DNA of 64,000 nt, from NCBI RefSeq assembly GCF_963457605.1, contig NZ_OY735139.1, positions 62,001 through 126,000 on the forward strand, written 5' to 3'. The notes beneath the pieces are model-generated. The model worked only from the letters and a program-made list of their open reading frames with translations. It did not search any database and was not told the origin of the DNA. Positions 26,271 through 35,899 of the stretch are shown one piece after another (position 1 is the first letter of the stretch; the number at the start of each line of letters is the position of its first letter). This stretch comes from an uncultured Gellertiella sp. GTDB lineage: Bacteria > Pseudomonadota > Alphaproteobacteria > Rhizobiales > Rhizobiaceae. The position numbers and the translations under genes were made by a program.

Positions 26271-28751
26271 GTGCCAACATTTTCGCCTAGTCTTGAAAAG
26301 GCGCTGCACCAGGCCCTGACCTATGCCAATGAGCGGCATCACGAATATGCCACGCTTGAGCATTTGCTGCTGGCCCTGATCGACGACGCCGATGCTGCCG
26401 CTGTCATGGGCGCCTGCAATGTGGATTTCGAAGCCCTGCGCAAAACCGTGACAGCCTATGTGGACAAGGAATTGTCCAATCTGGTGACGGGCTATGACGA
26501 AGACTCCAAGCCGACGTCGGGCTTCCAGCGCGTCATCCAGCGCGCGGTGATCCACGTGCAATCCTCCGGACGCGAAGAGGTGACGGGGGCCAATGTGCTG
26601 GTGGCGATCTTTGCCGAACGCGAGAGCCATGCCGCTTTCTTCCTGCAGGAGCAGGAAATGACCCGCTACGACGCGGTGAACTTTATCTCCCATGGAATTG
26701 GCAAGCGCCCCGGCGCTTCGCAAGCTCGCCCGCCGCGTGGTGCGGAGGAAAGCGAGAGCGAGGCAAAGCCGAGAAGCGAGCAGGAGGACGGGGCTACGAA
26801 GAAACAACCGGAAGCGCTCAAGGCCTATTGCGTCAATCTCAATGAAAAGGCGAAGAACGGCAAGATCGACCCGCTGATCGGCCGTCACGACGAGGTCAAC
26901 CGCACCATCCAGGTGCTGTGCCGCCGGTCGAAGAACAACCCGCTCTATGTCGGCGATCCCGGTGTCGGCAAGACCGCCATCGCGGAGGGCCTCGCCAAGC
27001 GCATCGTCGAAAAGAAGGTGCCCGAGGCGTTGCAGGACGCCACGATCTTCTCGCTCGACATGGGCACGCTTCTGGCCGGAACCCGCTATCGCGGCGATTT
27101 CGAGGAACGCCTGAAGCAGGTGGTCAAGGAACTGGAAGAATATCCCGGTGCCGTTCTGTTCATCGACGAAATCCACACCGTGATCGGTGCGGGAGCCACC
27201 TCGGGCGGTGCGATGGATGCATCAAACCTGCTGAAGCCGGCACTCTCCTCCGGTGCCATCCGCTGCATCGGCTCGACCACCTACAAGGAATACCGGCAGT
27301 TCTTTGAGAAGGACCGGGCGCTGGTGCGCCGGTTCCAGAAGATTGATGTCAACGAGCCGACCATTCCCGACACGATCGAGATCATGAAGGGCCTGAAGCC
27401 GTATTTCGAGGAATATCACAAGCTTCGCTATTCCAACGAGGCGATCAAATCGGCTGTCGAGCTCTCGGCCCGCTACATCAACGACCGCAAGCTGCCGGAC
27501 AAGGCGATCGACGTGATCGACGAGACCGGCGCGGCGCAGATGCTGCTCCCGGCCTCCAAACGCCGCAAGCTGATCACCGAACGGGAAATCGAGGCGACGA
27601 TTGCCACCATGGCAAGGATCCCGCCGAAAACCGTGTCCAAGGATGACGAGATGGTTCTCGCCAATCTGGAGAAGGATCTGCGCTCGGTGGTCTATGGTCA
27701 GGACGAGGCCATCGAGGCGCTTTCGACCTCGATCAAGCTTGCCCGCGCCGGACTTCGCGAACCGAACAAGCCGATTGGCTGCTACGTGTTTTCCGGCCCG
27801 ACCGGGGTCGGCAAGACCGAGGTTGCCAAGCAGCTTGCCGCCTCGCTCGGCGTCGAACTGCTGCGCTTCGACATGTCGGAATATATGGAACGCCACACGG
27901 TCTCGCGGCTGCTCGGCGCACCTCCGGGCTATGTCGGCTTCGACCAGGGCGGGCTGCTCACCGATGGCGTCGACCAGCACCCGCATTGTGTCGTGCTGCT
28001 CGATGAAATCGAGAAGGCGCATCCGGATATTTTCAATATCCTGCTGCAGGTTATGGACCATGGTTCACTCACCGACCACAATGGCAAGAAGATCGACTTC
28101 CGTAACGTGATCCTGATCATGACCACCAATGCGGGCGCGTCCGAAATGGCAAAGTCGGCCATCGGCTTCGGCTCCTCGAAGCGGACCGGCGAGGATACGG
28201 AGGCGCTGACCAAGCTGTTCACGCCCGAATTCCGCAACCGTCTGGACGCGACCATCGCCTTTGCGCCGCTGCCGACCGAGGTCATCCACAAGGTCGTGCA
28301 GAAATTCGTCATGCAGCTGGAATCGCAGCTGTCCGAACGCAACGTCACCTTCGACGTTAAGCCGGATGCGGTTGCCTGGCTTGCCACCCGTGGCTATGAC
28401 GAAAAGATGGGCGCGCGGCCTCTGGCCCGCGTCATCCAGGAGCACATCAAGAAGCCGCTCGCCGACGAGATCCTGTTCGGCAAGCTGAAGAAGGGCGGCG
28501 TCGTGCGCGTTTCCACCGGTCCCGGCAAGGACGGCAAGGATGGGCTGGTCCTGATCGCCGAGCCTGACGGCGTGCCGGTCAAGCCAAAGCCGGAAGCCGA
28601 GGCGATCAAGCCGAACGGCAGGAAGGCGAAGGCGGCGAGGCCAAAGGACGCCGAACTGGCTCTGGCGGACGGTGATGCTCAGGTTGCCGAGGCAGTGCCC
28701 GCCAAGCCGAAACGGGCGAGTTCCGTGCCGAAGGTGCCGAAGAAGAAGTAA
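26271..28751 (+). CDS. clpA: ATP-dependent Clp protease ATP-binding subunit ClpA
   Basis: AAA+ unfoldase of ClpAP, 826 residues. N-domain (FSPSLEKALHQALTYANERHHEYATLEHLLLAL), D1 module with Walker A GDPGVGKTAIAEG and Walker B VLFIDEIHT, D2 module with Walker A GPTGVGKTEVAKQ and Walker B VVLLDEIEKAHPD. The ClpP-contacting IGFG loop occurs as SAIGFGSS. Beyond the usual end near VRVSTG there is a Lys/Ala/Pro-rich tail of some 60 residues. Start GTG at 26271 with GTGAGGA upstream. It is coupled to clpS. Confidence 0.96.
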   Translation: MPTFSPSLEKALHQALTYANERHHEYATLEHLLLALIDDADAAAVMGACNVDFEALRKTVTAYVDKELSNLVTGYDEDSKPTSGFQRVIQRAVIHVQSSGREEVTGANVLVAIFAERESHAAFFLQEQEMTRYDAVNFISHGIGKRPGASQARPPRGAEESESEAKPRSEQEDGATKKQPEALKAYCVNLNEKAKNGKIDPLIGRHDEVNRTIQVLCRRSKNNPLYVGDPGVGKTAIAEGLAKRIVEKKVPEALQDATIFSLDMGTLLAGTRYRGDFEERLKQVVKELEEYPGAVLFIDEIHTVIGAGATSGGAMDASNLLKPALSSGAIRCIGSTTYKEYRQFFEKDRALVRRFQKIDVNEPTIPDTIEIMKGLKPYFEEYHKLRYSNEAIKSAVELSARYINDRKLPDKAIDVIDETGAAQMLLPASKRRKLITEREIEATIATMARIPPKTVSKDDEMVLANLEKDLRSVVYGQDEAIEALSTSIKLARAGLREPNKPIGCYVFSGPTGVGKTEVAKQLAASLGVELLRFDMSEYMERHTVSRLLGAPPGYVGFDQGGLLTDGVDQHPHCVVLLDEIEKAHPDIFNILLQVMDHGSLTDHNGKKIDFRNVILIMTTNAGASEMAKSAIGFGSSKRTGEDTEALTKLFTPEFRNRLDATIAFAPLPTEVIHKVVQKFVMQLESQLSERNVTFDVKPDAVAWLATRGYDEKMGARPLARVIQEHIKKPLADEILFGKLKKGGVVRVSTGPGKDGKDGLVLIAEPDGVPVKPKPEAEAIKPNGRKAKAARPKDAELALADGDAQVAEAVPAKPKRASSVPKVPKKK

Positions 28752-28773
28752 CAGACCCAACTGACAACCATCG

Positions 28774-28800
28774 AAGGCGGCTCCCCGGAGCCGCCTTTCC
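28774..28800 (+). terminator. clpSA terminator
   Basis: AAGGCGGCTCC (28774-28784) and GGAGCCGCCTT (28787-28797) form an 11-bp stem with a two-base loop, followed by TCC and a T-rich stretch. Confidence 0.75.
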
Positions 28801-28829
28801 TCTATTCCTCCTGTACTCCGAATTTCTCC

Positions 28830-29564
28830 ATGGAAAATAACAACCTGACTGAGCGTTCCGGCCTCTTCTGGTTCGCCAGGGGGGCGGCCCGGGTCACTTC
28901 GATTCCGTCGATCATCCTGATGTTTGCCTTCATGGGTTTTGCGGGTCTCTGCCGGGATTCAGGCTTTACCCTGCCGCAGACCCTCGCTATGGTCGCCAGC
29001 ATCTGGGCGCTGCCCGCCAATGTCGTGCTGGTCGGAGCCATCCTGTCCAAGGCGTCGCTGCTGACCGCGATGCTGTCGGTCGGCCTGTCGTCGATCCGGC
29101 TGCTGCCGATGGCGGTGGCGATCCTGCCGGAAATGCAGGTGCCGAAGACCCGCAAGCTGACGCTCTATGTCCTCTCGCATTTCGTCGCGATCACCGCCTG
29201 GGTGATGGCGCTCGAACGATTCGCCGACATTCCAAAACCGCATCGTACCGCCTATTTCGGCGGCATCGGCTTCATCTTTCTCGTTGCCAATCTGCTGGTG
29301 GTGATGCTGACCTTCGCGATTGCCAATGCCTTGCCGCCGCTGCTGGCGGCAGCCCTCATCTTCATCACGCCGCTCTATTTCCTGTTCTCGCTCTGGGGAT
29401 CGGCGCGCGAACATCACAGCCACTTCGCCATGGGCTTCGGTCTGCTTCTGACGCCGGTTTTTCACGCCCTGTCACCGCAGACGGATATTCTGCTGACCGG
29501 CGTCACCGGTGGAGTTCTTGCCTATGTCACCGGTCAATTCGTGGCGGGGAGGGCGAAACGGTGA
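28830..29564 (+). CDS. azlC: AzlC family transporter, large subunit
   Basis: Membrane protein of 244 residues with about six to seven hydrophobic segments (SIILMFAFMGFAGLC, LLTAMLSVGLSSIRLLPMAVAIL, IGFIFLVANLLVVMLTF). AzlC-AzlD pairs export branched-chain or other amino acids. The signature GLSSIRLLPMA near the middle is characteristic. The end overlaps the start of the small subunit by four bases (ATGA-type overlap), so they are made together. Substrate not established for this pair. The symbol is given by family only. Confidence 0.85.
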   Translation: MENNNLTERSGLFWFARGAARVTSIPSIILMFAFMGFAGLCRDSGFTLPQTLAMVASIWALPANVVLVGAILSKASLLTAMLSVGLSSIRLLPMAVAILPEMQVPKTRKLTLYVLSHFVAITAWVMALERFADIPKPHRTAYFGGIGFIFLVANLLVVMLTFAIANALPPLLAAALIFITPLYFLFSLWGSAREHHSHFAMGFGLLLTPVFHALSPQTDILLTGVTGGVLAYVTGQFVAGRAKR

Positions 29565-29920
29565 GCTTTACCGCCTTCGACAATGGCTACTGGCCCTATC
29601 TGTTCATCCTGATCGCCGGATGGCTGCCGACCGATATCTGGCGGTTTCTCGGCGTCTATCTGGCGGGGCATGTGCGCGAAGACAGCGGCGCGCTGGTCTT
29701 TGCCCGCACGCTTGCCACCTCGCTGGTCGCCGCCGTCATCGCCAAGCTGGTGCTTTACCCGGAAGGCGCTCTTGCGGCATCGCCGCTCTGGCTGCGGCTT
29801 GCGGCGATGGCGGCGGGCTTTGCCGTCTACCTGAAGCTTGGCCGCAAGGTCTATCTCGGCGTGATCGCCGGCGAGGCACTGCTCGTCGGCGGCATCTGGT
29901 TCAGCCACGTGGCTGCCTGA
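29561..29920 (+). CDS. azlD: AzlD family transporter, small subunit
   Basis: A 119-residue hydrophobic protein with about four membrane segments (WPYLFILIAGWLPTDIWRFLGVYLA at the N-terminus, VAAVIAKLVLYPEGALA, LRLAAMAAGFAVYLK), typical of AzlD. It partners the gene directly upstream. A hairpin overlaps its stop codon. Confidence 0.84.
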   Translation: MSFTAFDNGYWPYLFILIAGWLPTDIWRFLGVYLAGHVREDSGALVFARTLATSLVAAVIAKLVLYPEGALAASPLWLRLAAMAAGFAVYLKLGRKVYLGVIAGEALLVGGIWFSHVAA

Positions 29921-29940
29921 TACCAATGATCCTTGGTATC
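29919..29940. terminator. Hairpin spanning both stop codons of convergent genes
   Basis: GATACCAA (29919-29926) and TTGGTATC (29933-29940) form a perfect 8-bp stem with loop TGATCC. It overlaps the azlD stop (29918-29920) and the HIT-protein stop (29939-29941). Position suggests a bidirectional stop signal, though no long T runs are present. Confidence 0.45.
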
Positions 29941-30361
29941 AGGCCAGCGCTTTCCTGATCTTCTCCGCATGGGCGGCCAGTACCGCGCCTTCTTCCATCG
30001 TGCCGCTGTGCGGGCGCAGGCCTGCATGTTCGTGGCGGGGGATGACGTGGAAATGCAGGTGAAACACCGTCTGCCCGGCAGCCGCTTCGTTGAACTGGGC
30101 GATATGGACGCCATCCGCCTCGAAGGCCGCCTTCACGGCATTGGCAATCTTTTGCACCACGGCAATCGTCCGTCCGAGTACGGCAGGATCGGCATCGAGC
30201 AGGTTGCGGGAACCGGCCTTCGGGATCACCAGCACATGGCCGGGAGACTGCGGCATCACATCCATCAGCGCCACCGTGTGCTCGTCCTCATAGACGCGGT
30301 GCGACGGGATCTCGCCGCGCAGGATTTTGGCGAAGATATTGCTGCTGTCGTAGGCGGTCAT
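29939..30361 (-). CDS. HIT family (histidine triad) protein
   Basis: Nucleotide-binding hydrolase of the Hint branch, 140 residues. Motifs: SNIFAKILRGEIPSHRVYEDEHTVALMD, SPGHVLVIPK and the triad HLHFHVIPR (His-phi-His-phi-His). Likely acts on AMP-lysine or similar phosphoramidates, as in Hint proteins. Its ATG overlaps the stop of the upstream GNAT gene by four bases, making it the last gene of a four-gene operon (RidA, GDPD, GNAT, HIT). Confidence 0.9.
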   Translation of the reverse strand: MTAYDSSNIFAKILRGEIPSHRVYEDEHTVALMDVMPQSPGHVLVIPKAGSRNLLDADPAVLGRTIAVVQKIANAVKAAFEADGVHIAQFNEAAAGQTVFHLHFHVIPRHEHAGLRPHSGTMEEGAVLAAHAEKIRKALA

Positions 30362-31590
30362 CCGGTTTGATCTCCTTCGTCATGTTCGGCAGCGCCTGAT
30401 GGTGCGGGCTGCTGGCGTTCGCCCTTGCGGAAAGGGCTGTGTTCGGTGAGGATCCCGGACATGTCGGCAACCTGCTGCCGTTCCTGTTCGAGATAATCTG
30501 CGACCGCGCGGCGCAGACCCTTGTGGGTGAGGTCATGGACGGAATGGGTGGTCACGGGCAGATAGCCGCGAGCCAGCTTGTGCTCGCCCTGTGCCCCCGC
30601 TTCCACCCGCTTCAGCCCGCGCGACAGGGCAAAATCGATGGCCTGATGATAGCAGACCTCGAAATGCAGGTAGGGGTGGTCCTCGATACAGCCCCAGTGG
30701 CGACCGTAAAGCGCTTCACCGCCGATGAAATTGATGGCACCCGCGACATAGCGCCCTTCGCGTTTTGCCATCACCAGCAGGATATCCTCCGCCATCCGCG
30801 CGCCGATCAGCGAATAGAAGGCGCGGGTGAGATAGGGACGGCCCCATTTGCGGCTGCCGGTATCCATGTAGAAGGCAAAGAACTGGTCCCAGATCTCTTC
30901 GGTGAGATCCTTGCCCGTCAGCCAGTCGATGCTGATGCCGTTTTCAAGCGCGGCGCGGCGCTCCTTCTTCAGCGCCTTGCGCTTGCGCGAGGCAAGCGTG
31001 TCGAGAAAAGCGTTGTGATCGGCATAGCCGTCATTGATGAAATGGAATTGCTGGTCGGTGCGGTGCAGATAGTCCTCCGCCAGAAACACCGGCAGATCGA
31101 CCGCGTCGACGAAGGTGACATGGGCCGAGGAGACATCGAGATGGCGAGCGACCTGTTTCAGCCCCGCAGCAAGCGCCGCCTTGACGGTTGAGGCGTGATC
31201 GCCGGGCCTTGCCAGAAGCCGCGGGCCGGTTGCGGGCGTGAAGGGAATGGCGGCCTGCAGCTTCGGATAATAGTGTCCGCCCGCCCGCTCATAGGCATCG
31301 GCCCAGCCATGGTCGAAGACATATTCGCCCTGGCTGTGGGTCTTGAGATAGCAGGGAATGGCCCCGAGCAGGTCGCCTGCCGCATTTTCCAGCAGCAGGT
31401 GATGGCCGAGCCAGCCGGTCTTGGCTGTCGCCGAGCCGGACCGTTCGAGGGCCGAGAGATAGGCATGCGACAGGAAGGGATTATAAAGCCCACCCTCCGC
31501 GCCGCGCGTCGTTCCCGCGAGCCGACCCCAGGCTTGGGCATCGATCTCCCGGAACGACCGGACGGTGCGAAGGGTATAGCTGTCGCTCAT
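30358..31590 (-). CDS. GNAT/FemAB-like N-acetyltransferase (COG3146)
   Basis: A 410-residue protein of the COG3146 (DUF482) family, related to peptidoglycan branch-forming FemAB transferases and GNAT fold enzymes. Segments: NPFLSHAYLSALERSGSA, HHLLLENAAGDLLGAIPCYLKTHSQGEYVFDH, RKRKALKKERR, FYMDTGSRKWGRPYLTRAFY, and VEAGAQGEHKLARGYLPVTTHSVH. No experimentally fixed function. It overlaps GDPD upstream and HIT downstream by four bases each, so translation is coupled. The last 25 residues are a low-complexity tail. Confidence 0.85.
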   Translation of the reverse strand: MSDSYTLRTVRSFREIDAQAWGRLAGTTRGAEGGLYNPFLSHAYLSALERSGSATAKTGWLGHHLLLENAAGDLLGAIPCYLKTHSQGEYVFDHGWADAYERAGGHYYPKLQAAIPFTPATGPRLLARPGDHASTVKAALAAGLKQVARHLDVSSAHVTFVDAVDLPVFLAEDYLHRTDQQFHFINDGYADHNAFLDTLASRKRKALKKERRAALENGISIDWLTGKDLTEEIWDQFFAFYMDTGSRKWGRPYLTRAFYSLIGARMAEDILLVMAKREGRYVAGAINFIGGEALYGRHWGCIEDHPYLHFEVCYHQAIDFALSRGLKRVEAGAQGEHKLARGYLPVTTHSVHDLTHKGLRRAVADYLEQERQQVADMSGILTEHSPFRKGERQQPAPSGAAEHDEGDQTG

Positions 31591-32315
31591 GCTGATCTGG
31601 TCATGGTCCCGGGATCAAATCCCTCGAAGGTTATCTGGTCGGCATGGGCATAGGTATGGCGCGCTGCCGCTTCGTCACGGACCGTCCAGGTAATGACAGG
31701 AATATGTCTCTGTCTCTGGGCGGTGACAAAGCTGTTCGGCAGATGGGCGTTGCAATAGGAGATGAAATCCAGCCCCAGATGCATGGCCTCGTCATGGGCA
31801 AAGAAACTTTCGGGCTCGGTGCCTTCAGCCGTCAGGCCGACGGGCCAGGGGGAGCCGAGATCCTTCAGGTCCTTGAGCAGCCAGACATCGAAACTCATCA
31901 ATGCCACGTGGCCAGCGTAGCCTTCAAGCGCGTCGAGCACCGCTTCGGCAAAGCCCTCGTCGTCGCCCTTGCGGCCCTTCAGCTCCAGCACCAGTGGCAC
32001 CTTGCCGGCGGCGAGCCGCAGCAGCTGCTTCAGCGACGGCACCCTGTCCTTCGTGCCGCCAACCGACAGCAGGCCGAGCTCGCCCGCACTGCGTTCGCGC
32101 ACGTCGCCCTTGATCTTGCAGAGCCGTTCGAGATCGTCGTCATGGAAGACCACGACGGTGCCATCGGCGGCATATTGCAGGTCGCATTCGATGCCGAAAC
32201 CGGCCTCGATGGCGCGGGAAAAGCCCGAAAGCGTGTTTTCCCAGATCGCGTGGTTCATGTCATGATAGCCGCGATGGGCAATCGGTCGTGCGGTGAGCCA
32301 GGCGAGATCCTTCAT
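31587..32315 (-). CDS. Glycerophosphodiester phosphodiesterase
   Basis: GDPD enzyme releasing glycerol-3-phosphate from deacylated phospholipids. 242 residues; PIAHRGYHD gives the catalytic His-Arg pair, WENTLSGF the metal Glu, IECDLQYAADGTVVVFHDDDLERL the E-x-D and second His, and LVLELKG the later Glu. No signal peptide, so cytoplasmic (UgpQ-like). ATG 32315 overlaps the last base of the RidA stop. Second in the four-gene operon. Confidence 0.91.
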   Translation of the reverse strand: MKDLAWLTARPIAHRGYHDMNHAIWENTLSGFSRAIEAGFGIECDLQYAADGTVVVFHDDDLERLCKIKGDVRERSAGELGLLSVGGTKDRVPSLKQLLRLAAGKVPLVLELKGRKGDDEGFAEAVLDALEGYAGHVALMSFDVWLLKDLKDLGSPWPVGLTAEGTEPESFFAHDEAMHLGLDFISYCNAHLPNSFVTAQRQRHIPVITWTVRDEAAARHTYAHADQITFEGFDPGTMTRSA

Positions 32316-32782
32316 CAGGCAATTTCCATGATCGCATCGATTTCCACGGCGGCATTGAGCGGCAGCGAGGCCATGCCGACGGCGGCGCGGGCATGCTTGC
32401 CGGCCTCGCCGAGCACCGTGCCAATCAGGTTGGAGGCGCCATTGATCACCAGGTGCTGCTCGACGAATTCCGGCGTCGAGGCGACGAAGCCGTTGAGCTT
32501 GACCACCCGGCGGATGCGGGAGAGGTCGCCACCGAGGGCGGCACTGGCCTGCGCCAGGATGTTGACCGCACAGAGTTCGGCGGCGCGCTGGGCGGTCGCG
32601 ACATCCACATTGCGGCCGAGATGGCCGGTCACGGCGAGCTTGCCGTTCTCCATCGGCAGCTGGCCGGAAATGTGCAGCATGTTGCCCGAAATCACGTAGG
32701 GAACATAGTTTGCGGCCGGTGCGGCAGCCTGGGGCAGGGCATATCCGAGCTCCGAAAGGCGGCTGATGATGGCATCGGACAT
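32315..32782 (-). CDS. RidA/YjgF family protein
   Basis: 155-residue Rid family protein that may hydrolyse reactive enamine/imine intermediates. Family blocks: YVISGNMLHISGQLP, TAQRAAELCAVNILAQASAALGG, RIRRVVKLNGFVAS (carrying candidate active-site Arg residues), and ARAAVGMASLPLNAAVEIDAIMEIA. It belongs to the longer subgroup with an N-terminal helix (SDAIISRLSELGY). ATG 32782 has AGGAGA seven bases upstream; an earlier in-frame start at 32815 lacks one. First gene of the operon. Confidence 0.9.
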   Translation of the reverse strand: MSDAIISRLSELGYALPQAAAPAANYVPYVISGNMLHISGQLPMENGKLAVTGHLGRNVDVATAQRAAELCAVNILAQASAALGGDLSRIRRVVKLNGFVASTPEFVEQHLVINGASNLIGTVLGEAGKHARAAVGMASLPLNAAVEIDAIMEIA

Positions 32783-32898
32783 TTTTGTCTCCTGTTTTAT
32801 TGTAAATAATGTCAAAATCCGGCATTCAAGGCAGACATGCCTCGGCGGGGTGCACGCGTTCTTATATCATCCGTGCCGAGTCCAACAGGAGAATGTGA

Positions 32899-33720
32899 AT
32901 GATCCGGTCGCGCTTTGCCGCCGCTGCTGTTGCCGCTTTGGTTGCTTCACCTGTGCCCTTTGCGCTCGCCGCGCCGAGCGAAATGCTGGCGCCACACCGG
33001 GCCGTCTACGACCTGACGTTGAAGGAAGCCGACGAGCGCTCCGGCATTGCCGGGATCTATGGCCGGATGGTCTACGAGTTCAAGGGATCGGCCTGCGCCG
33101 GCTACACCACGAATTTCCGCTTCGTCACCCAGATCGATACCGGTGAGGAAAAGCGGGTGTCGGACCAGCAGACCACGACCTACGAGGACCTGAACACCCG
33201 GAAGTTCCATTTTGCCACCAAATCCTTCACCGACCAGCAGCTCGACAAGGAAGTGGCCGGTGACGCCAAAGAGAGCAACAGCAAGCTGAAAATATCGATT
33301 GCCGCGCCGTCAAAGCGCGAAGTCGATCTCGACGAGGGCCGCTTTCCGACCGAACACATGATCGATGTGCTCGACAGCGCCAGGGCCGGGCGGCATTTCT
33401 TCGAAAGCCGGATCTTCGATGGCAGCGACAATGCCGACCAGACGCTGATGGCAACCACCGTGATCGGCAACCGCGCCAGGCCCGCCGACGGCGATACGGA
33501 TGCGGCCGAGGCCGGAAATCTCGCCAAATCCGAATTCTGGCCCGTCACCATCGCCTATTTCAACGAGAAACAGGCGACCGATTCCCTGCCGGTCTACCGG
33601 ATGGCCTTCAAGCTCTATGACAACGGCATCATCCGCGATCTCACCATGGATTACAGCGACTACGTGCTGTCAGGCAAATTGAGCAAGCTGGACCTGCTGC
33701 CCCCGGAACCCTGCAAATAG
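32899..33720 (+). CDS. eipB: DUF1849 envelope integrity protein EipB-like
   Basis: Periplasmic beta-spiral protein family (DUF1849) characterised in Brucella as EipB, needed for envelope integrity. 273 residues with a signal peptide (hydrophobic to about residue 23, cleavage after ALA). The mature part starts APSEMLAPHRAVYDL and contains GIYGRMVYEFKGSACAGYTTNFRFV. The two cysteines expected to form the conserved disulfide are present: one in SACAGY, the other in the C-terminal PEPCK. It is preceded by AGGAGAATG and stands alone before rpsB. Confidence 0.88.
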   Translation: MIRSRFAAAAVAALVASPVPFALAAPSEMLAPHRAVYDLTLKEADERSGIAGIYGRMVYEFKGSACAGYTTNFRFVTQIDTGEEKRVSDQQTTTYEDLNTRKFHFATKSFTDQQLDKEVAGDAKESNSKLKISIAAPSKREVDLDEGRFPTEHMIDVLDSARAGRHFFESRIFDGSDNADQTLMATTVIGNRARPADGDTDAAEAGNLAKSEFWPVTIAYFNEKQATDSLPVYRMAFKLYDNGIIRDLTMDYSDYVLSGKLSKLDLLPPEPCK

Positions 33721-33918
33721 GGCTGGCGACGCCCGGTGATATCAGGTTAATTTTTGCCCCTGCTCTTGCAAAATCGTGATTTCAGCGATAAGGGCAGCAC
33801 CATTCCACACGTGGGGTTGGGGATGTCAGGGAGAAATCCTGATGTTTCCGCCGGTGGCCGGGCCCGAAAGGGGCGGCTGTTCACCCCATGGAGGTTCAAC
33901 CGGAAAAGGATAAAAGGC

Positions 33919-34686
33919 ATGGCATTGCCCGATTTCAGCATGCGCCAGCTTCTCGAAGCAGGCGTCCACTTCGGCCACCAGACACACCGCTGGAACCCGA
34001 AGATGAAGCCATACATCTTTGGCGATCGTAACAACATCCACATCATCGACCTCGCACAGACCGTGCCGATGCTGTCGCGTGCCCTTCAGGTCGTTTCCGA
34101 CACGGTTGCCCGTGGCGGTCGCGTCCTGTTCGTCGGCACCAAGCGCCAGGCGTCCGACATCATTGCTGATGCGGCCAAGCGTTCGGCGCAGTATTATGTC
34201 AACTCGCGCTGGCTCGGCGGCATGATGACGAACTGGAAGACCATTTCCAATTCGATCCAGCGCCTGCGCAAGCTCGACGAGATCCTGTCTTCGGAAGCTT
34301 CGGGCTTCACCAAGAAGGAGCGCCTGAACCTCGAGCGCGAACGCGAAAAGCTGGAAAAGGCTCTTGGCGGTATCCGTGACATGGGCGGCACCCCGGACCT
34401 GATGTTCATCATCGACACCAACAAGGAAAAGATTGCCATCGACGAAGCCAAGCGCCTTGGCATTCCGGTCGTTGCGATCATCGATTCCAACTGCGATCCG
34501 GATGCAATCGACTTCGCAATCCCGGGCAACGACGACGCCTCGCGCGCCATCTCGCTCTATTGCGACCTGATTGCCCGCGCTGCCATCGACGGCATCGCCC
34601 GCCAGCAGGGCGCTTCGGGCCGTGACGTCGGCGGTGCTGCCGAAGCCCCGATCGAGCCGGCGCTTGAAGAAGCCGCCAGCGCCTGA
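33919..34686 (+). CDS. rpsB: 30S ribosomal protein S2
   Basis: 255-residue S2. The N-terminus is [21 protein letters not shown], followed by the canonical [50 protein letters not shown] and [18 protein letters not shown]. The ATG at 33919 is preceded by GGATAAAAGG. It heads the conserved rpsB-tsf-pyrH-frr-uppS-cdsA-rseP-bamA series. The 200-base leader upstream probably carries its promoter and possible S2 autoregulation, not identified here. Confidence 0.98.
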   Translation: MALPDFSMRQLLEAGVHFGHQTHRWNPKMKPYIFGDRNNIHIIDLAQTVPMLSRALQVVSDTVARGGRVLFVGTKRQASDIIADAAKRSAQYYVNSRWLGGMMTNWKTISNSIQRLRKLDEILSSEASGFTKKERLNLEREREKLEKALGGIRDMGGTPDLMFIIDTNKEKIAIDEAKRLGIPVVAIIDSNCDPDAIDFAIPGNDDASRAISLYCDLIARAAIDGIARQQGASGRDVGGAAEAPIEPALEEAASA

Positions 34687-34696
34687 TCAGGCCGGT

Positions 34697-34732
34697 GGAC
34701 AGGGGCGGGGCCTTGATGGTTCCGCCTTGTCC
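34697..34732 (+). promoter_or_regulatory. Hairpin in the rpsB-tsf gap
   Basis: GGACAGGGGCGG (34697-34708) pairs with CCGCCTTGTCC (34722-34732) with a small internal loop. No T run. It may be an attenuator or processing signal between rpsB and tsf. Confidence 0.4.
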
Positions 34733-34922
34733 CGTTGAGTTCCAGGACGAGGCCGTTGTCACCACCTGATCAGCGGCCTTCTCCATTTTGAGGCGGCGTC
34801 CTCACCCCGTGATGGCTGAAGTCATCACGCTGTCATATTCTCGGGGATAGCGTTCCCCACCCCCGGTGCCGCATTCCCCAAGGGAAGAGCCGCGCACCTC
34901 TCGAACCGACAAGAGGCAGATA

Positions 34923-35849
34923 ATGAGCAACATAACGGCGGCAATGGTAAAGGACCTGCGCGAAAAGACCGGCGCTGGCATGATGGACTGCAAGAAGGCG
35001 CTGGCGGAAACCGATGGCGACATCGAAGCCGCAATCGACTGGCTGCGTGCCAAGGGCATTGCCAAGGCCGACAAGAAGTCCGGTCGCACGGCAGCCGAAG
35101 GTTTGATCGGCATTGCAAGCGCCGGCAACAAGGCCGTTGTCGTCGAAGTCAACTCCGAAACCGACTTCGTCGCCCGCAACGATGCCTTCCAGGATCTGGT
35201 GCGTGGTGTCGCTGCCGTAGCGCTTTCCACCGACGGTTCGGTCGATGCCATCGCTGCCGCCACCTATCCGGCGTCCGGCAAGTCGGTCACCGACACGATC
35301 AAGGACGCGATTGCCCATATCGGCGAGAACATGGCGCTGCGTCGCGCGGCGGCTCTCTCGGTCGACGACGGCGTTGTTGCCACCTATGTTCACAATGCGG
35401 CTGCTGACGGCCTCGGCAAGCTCGGCGTGCTGGTTGCCCTGAAGTCGACCGGCGACAAGGATGCGCTGAACGCCATCGGTCGCCAGGTTGCCATGCACAT
35501 TGCCGCCACCAACCCGCTCGCCCTGCGTCCGGAAGATGTCGATGCCACCGTCGCCGAGCGCGAACGCAACGTCTTCATCGAACAGTCGCGCGCTTCCGGC
35601 AAGCCGGATGCGATCATCGAAAAGATGGTCGATGGCCGCATGCGCAAGTTCTTCGAGGAAGTCGCCCTTCTCTCGCAGGCTTTCGTCATCAATCCCGACC
35701 TGACGGTTGCAGCGGCCATCAAGGAAGCTGAAAAGACCGTCGGTGCGCCGATTGAAATCACCGGCATGGCCCGCCTGCTGCTCGGCGACGGCATCGAGAA
35801 GGAAGAATCCGACTTTGCCGCCGAAGTGGCCGCTGTCGCCAAGGGTTGA
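34923..35849 (+). CDS. tsf: Translation elongation factor Ts
   Basis: Nucleotide exchange factor for EF-Tu, 308 residues. The N-terminal UBA-like domain [27 protein letters not shown] is complete, then [24 protein letters not shown] (the EF-Tu contact TDFVARN), [11 protein letters not shown] and [12 protein letters not shown]-type block ([12 protein letters not shown]). ATG 34923 follows AAGAGGCAGATA. It is 236 bases after rpsB with a hairpin between them. Confidence 0.98.
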   Translation: MSNITAAMVKDLREKTGAGMMDCKKALAETDGDIEAAIDWLRAKGIAKADKKSGRTAAEGLIGIASAGNKAVVVEVNSETDFVARNDAFQDLVRGVAAVALSTDGSVDAIAAATYPASGKSVTDTIKDAIAHIGENMALRRAAALSVDDGVVATYVHNAAADGLGKLGVLVALKSTGDKDALNAIGRQVAMHIAATNPLALRPEDVDATVAERERNVFIEQSRASGKPDAIIEKMVDGRMRKFFEEVALLSQAFVINPDLTVAAAIKEAEKTVGAPIEITGMARLLLGDGIEKEESDFAAEVAAVAKG

Positions 35850-35899
35850 GCCCGAAATTAAGGCAGTCAGGGCTTCGGCCTTAACCAGCCCACGGAAAA

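Noticed and set aside
33721-33918. Riboswitch or S2 leader before rpsB
   Set aside because: No hairpin set or conserved motif that I could match to a known leader.
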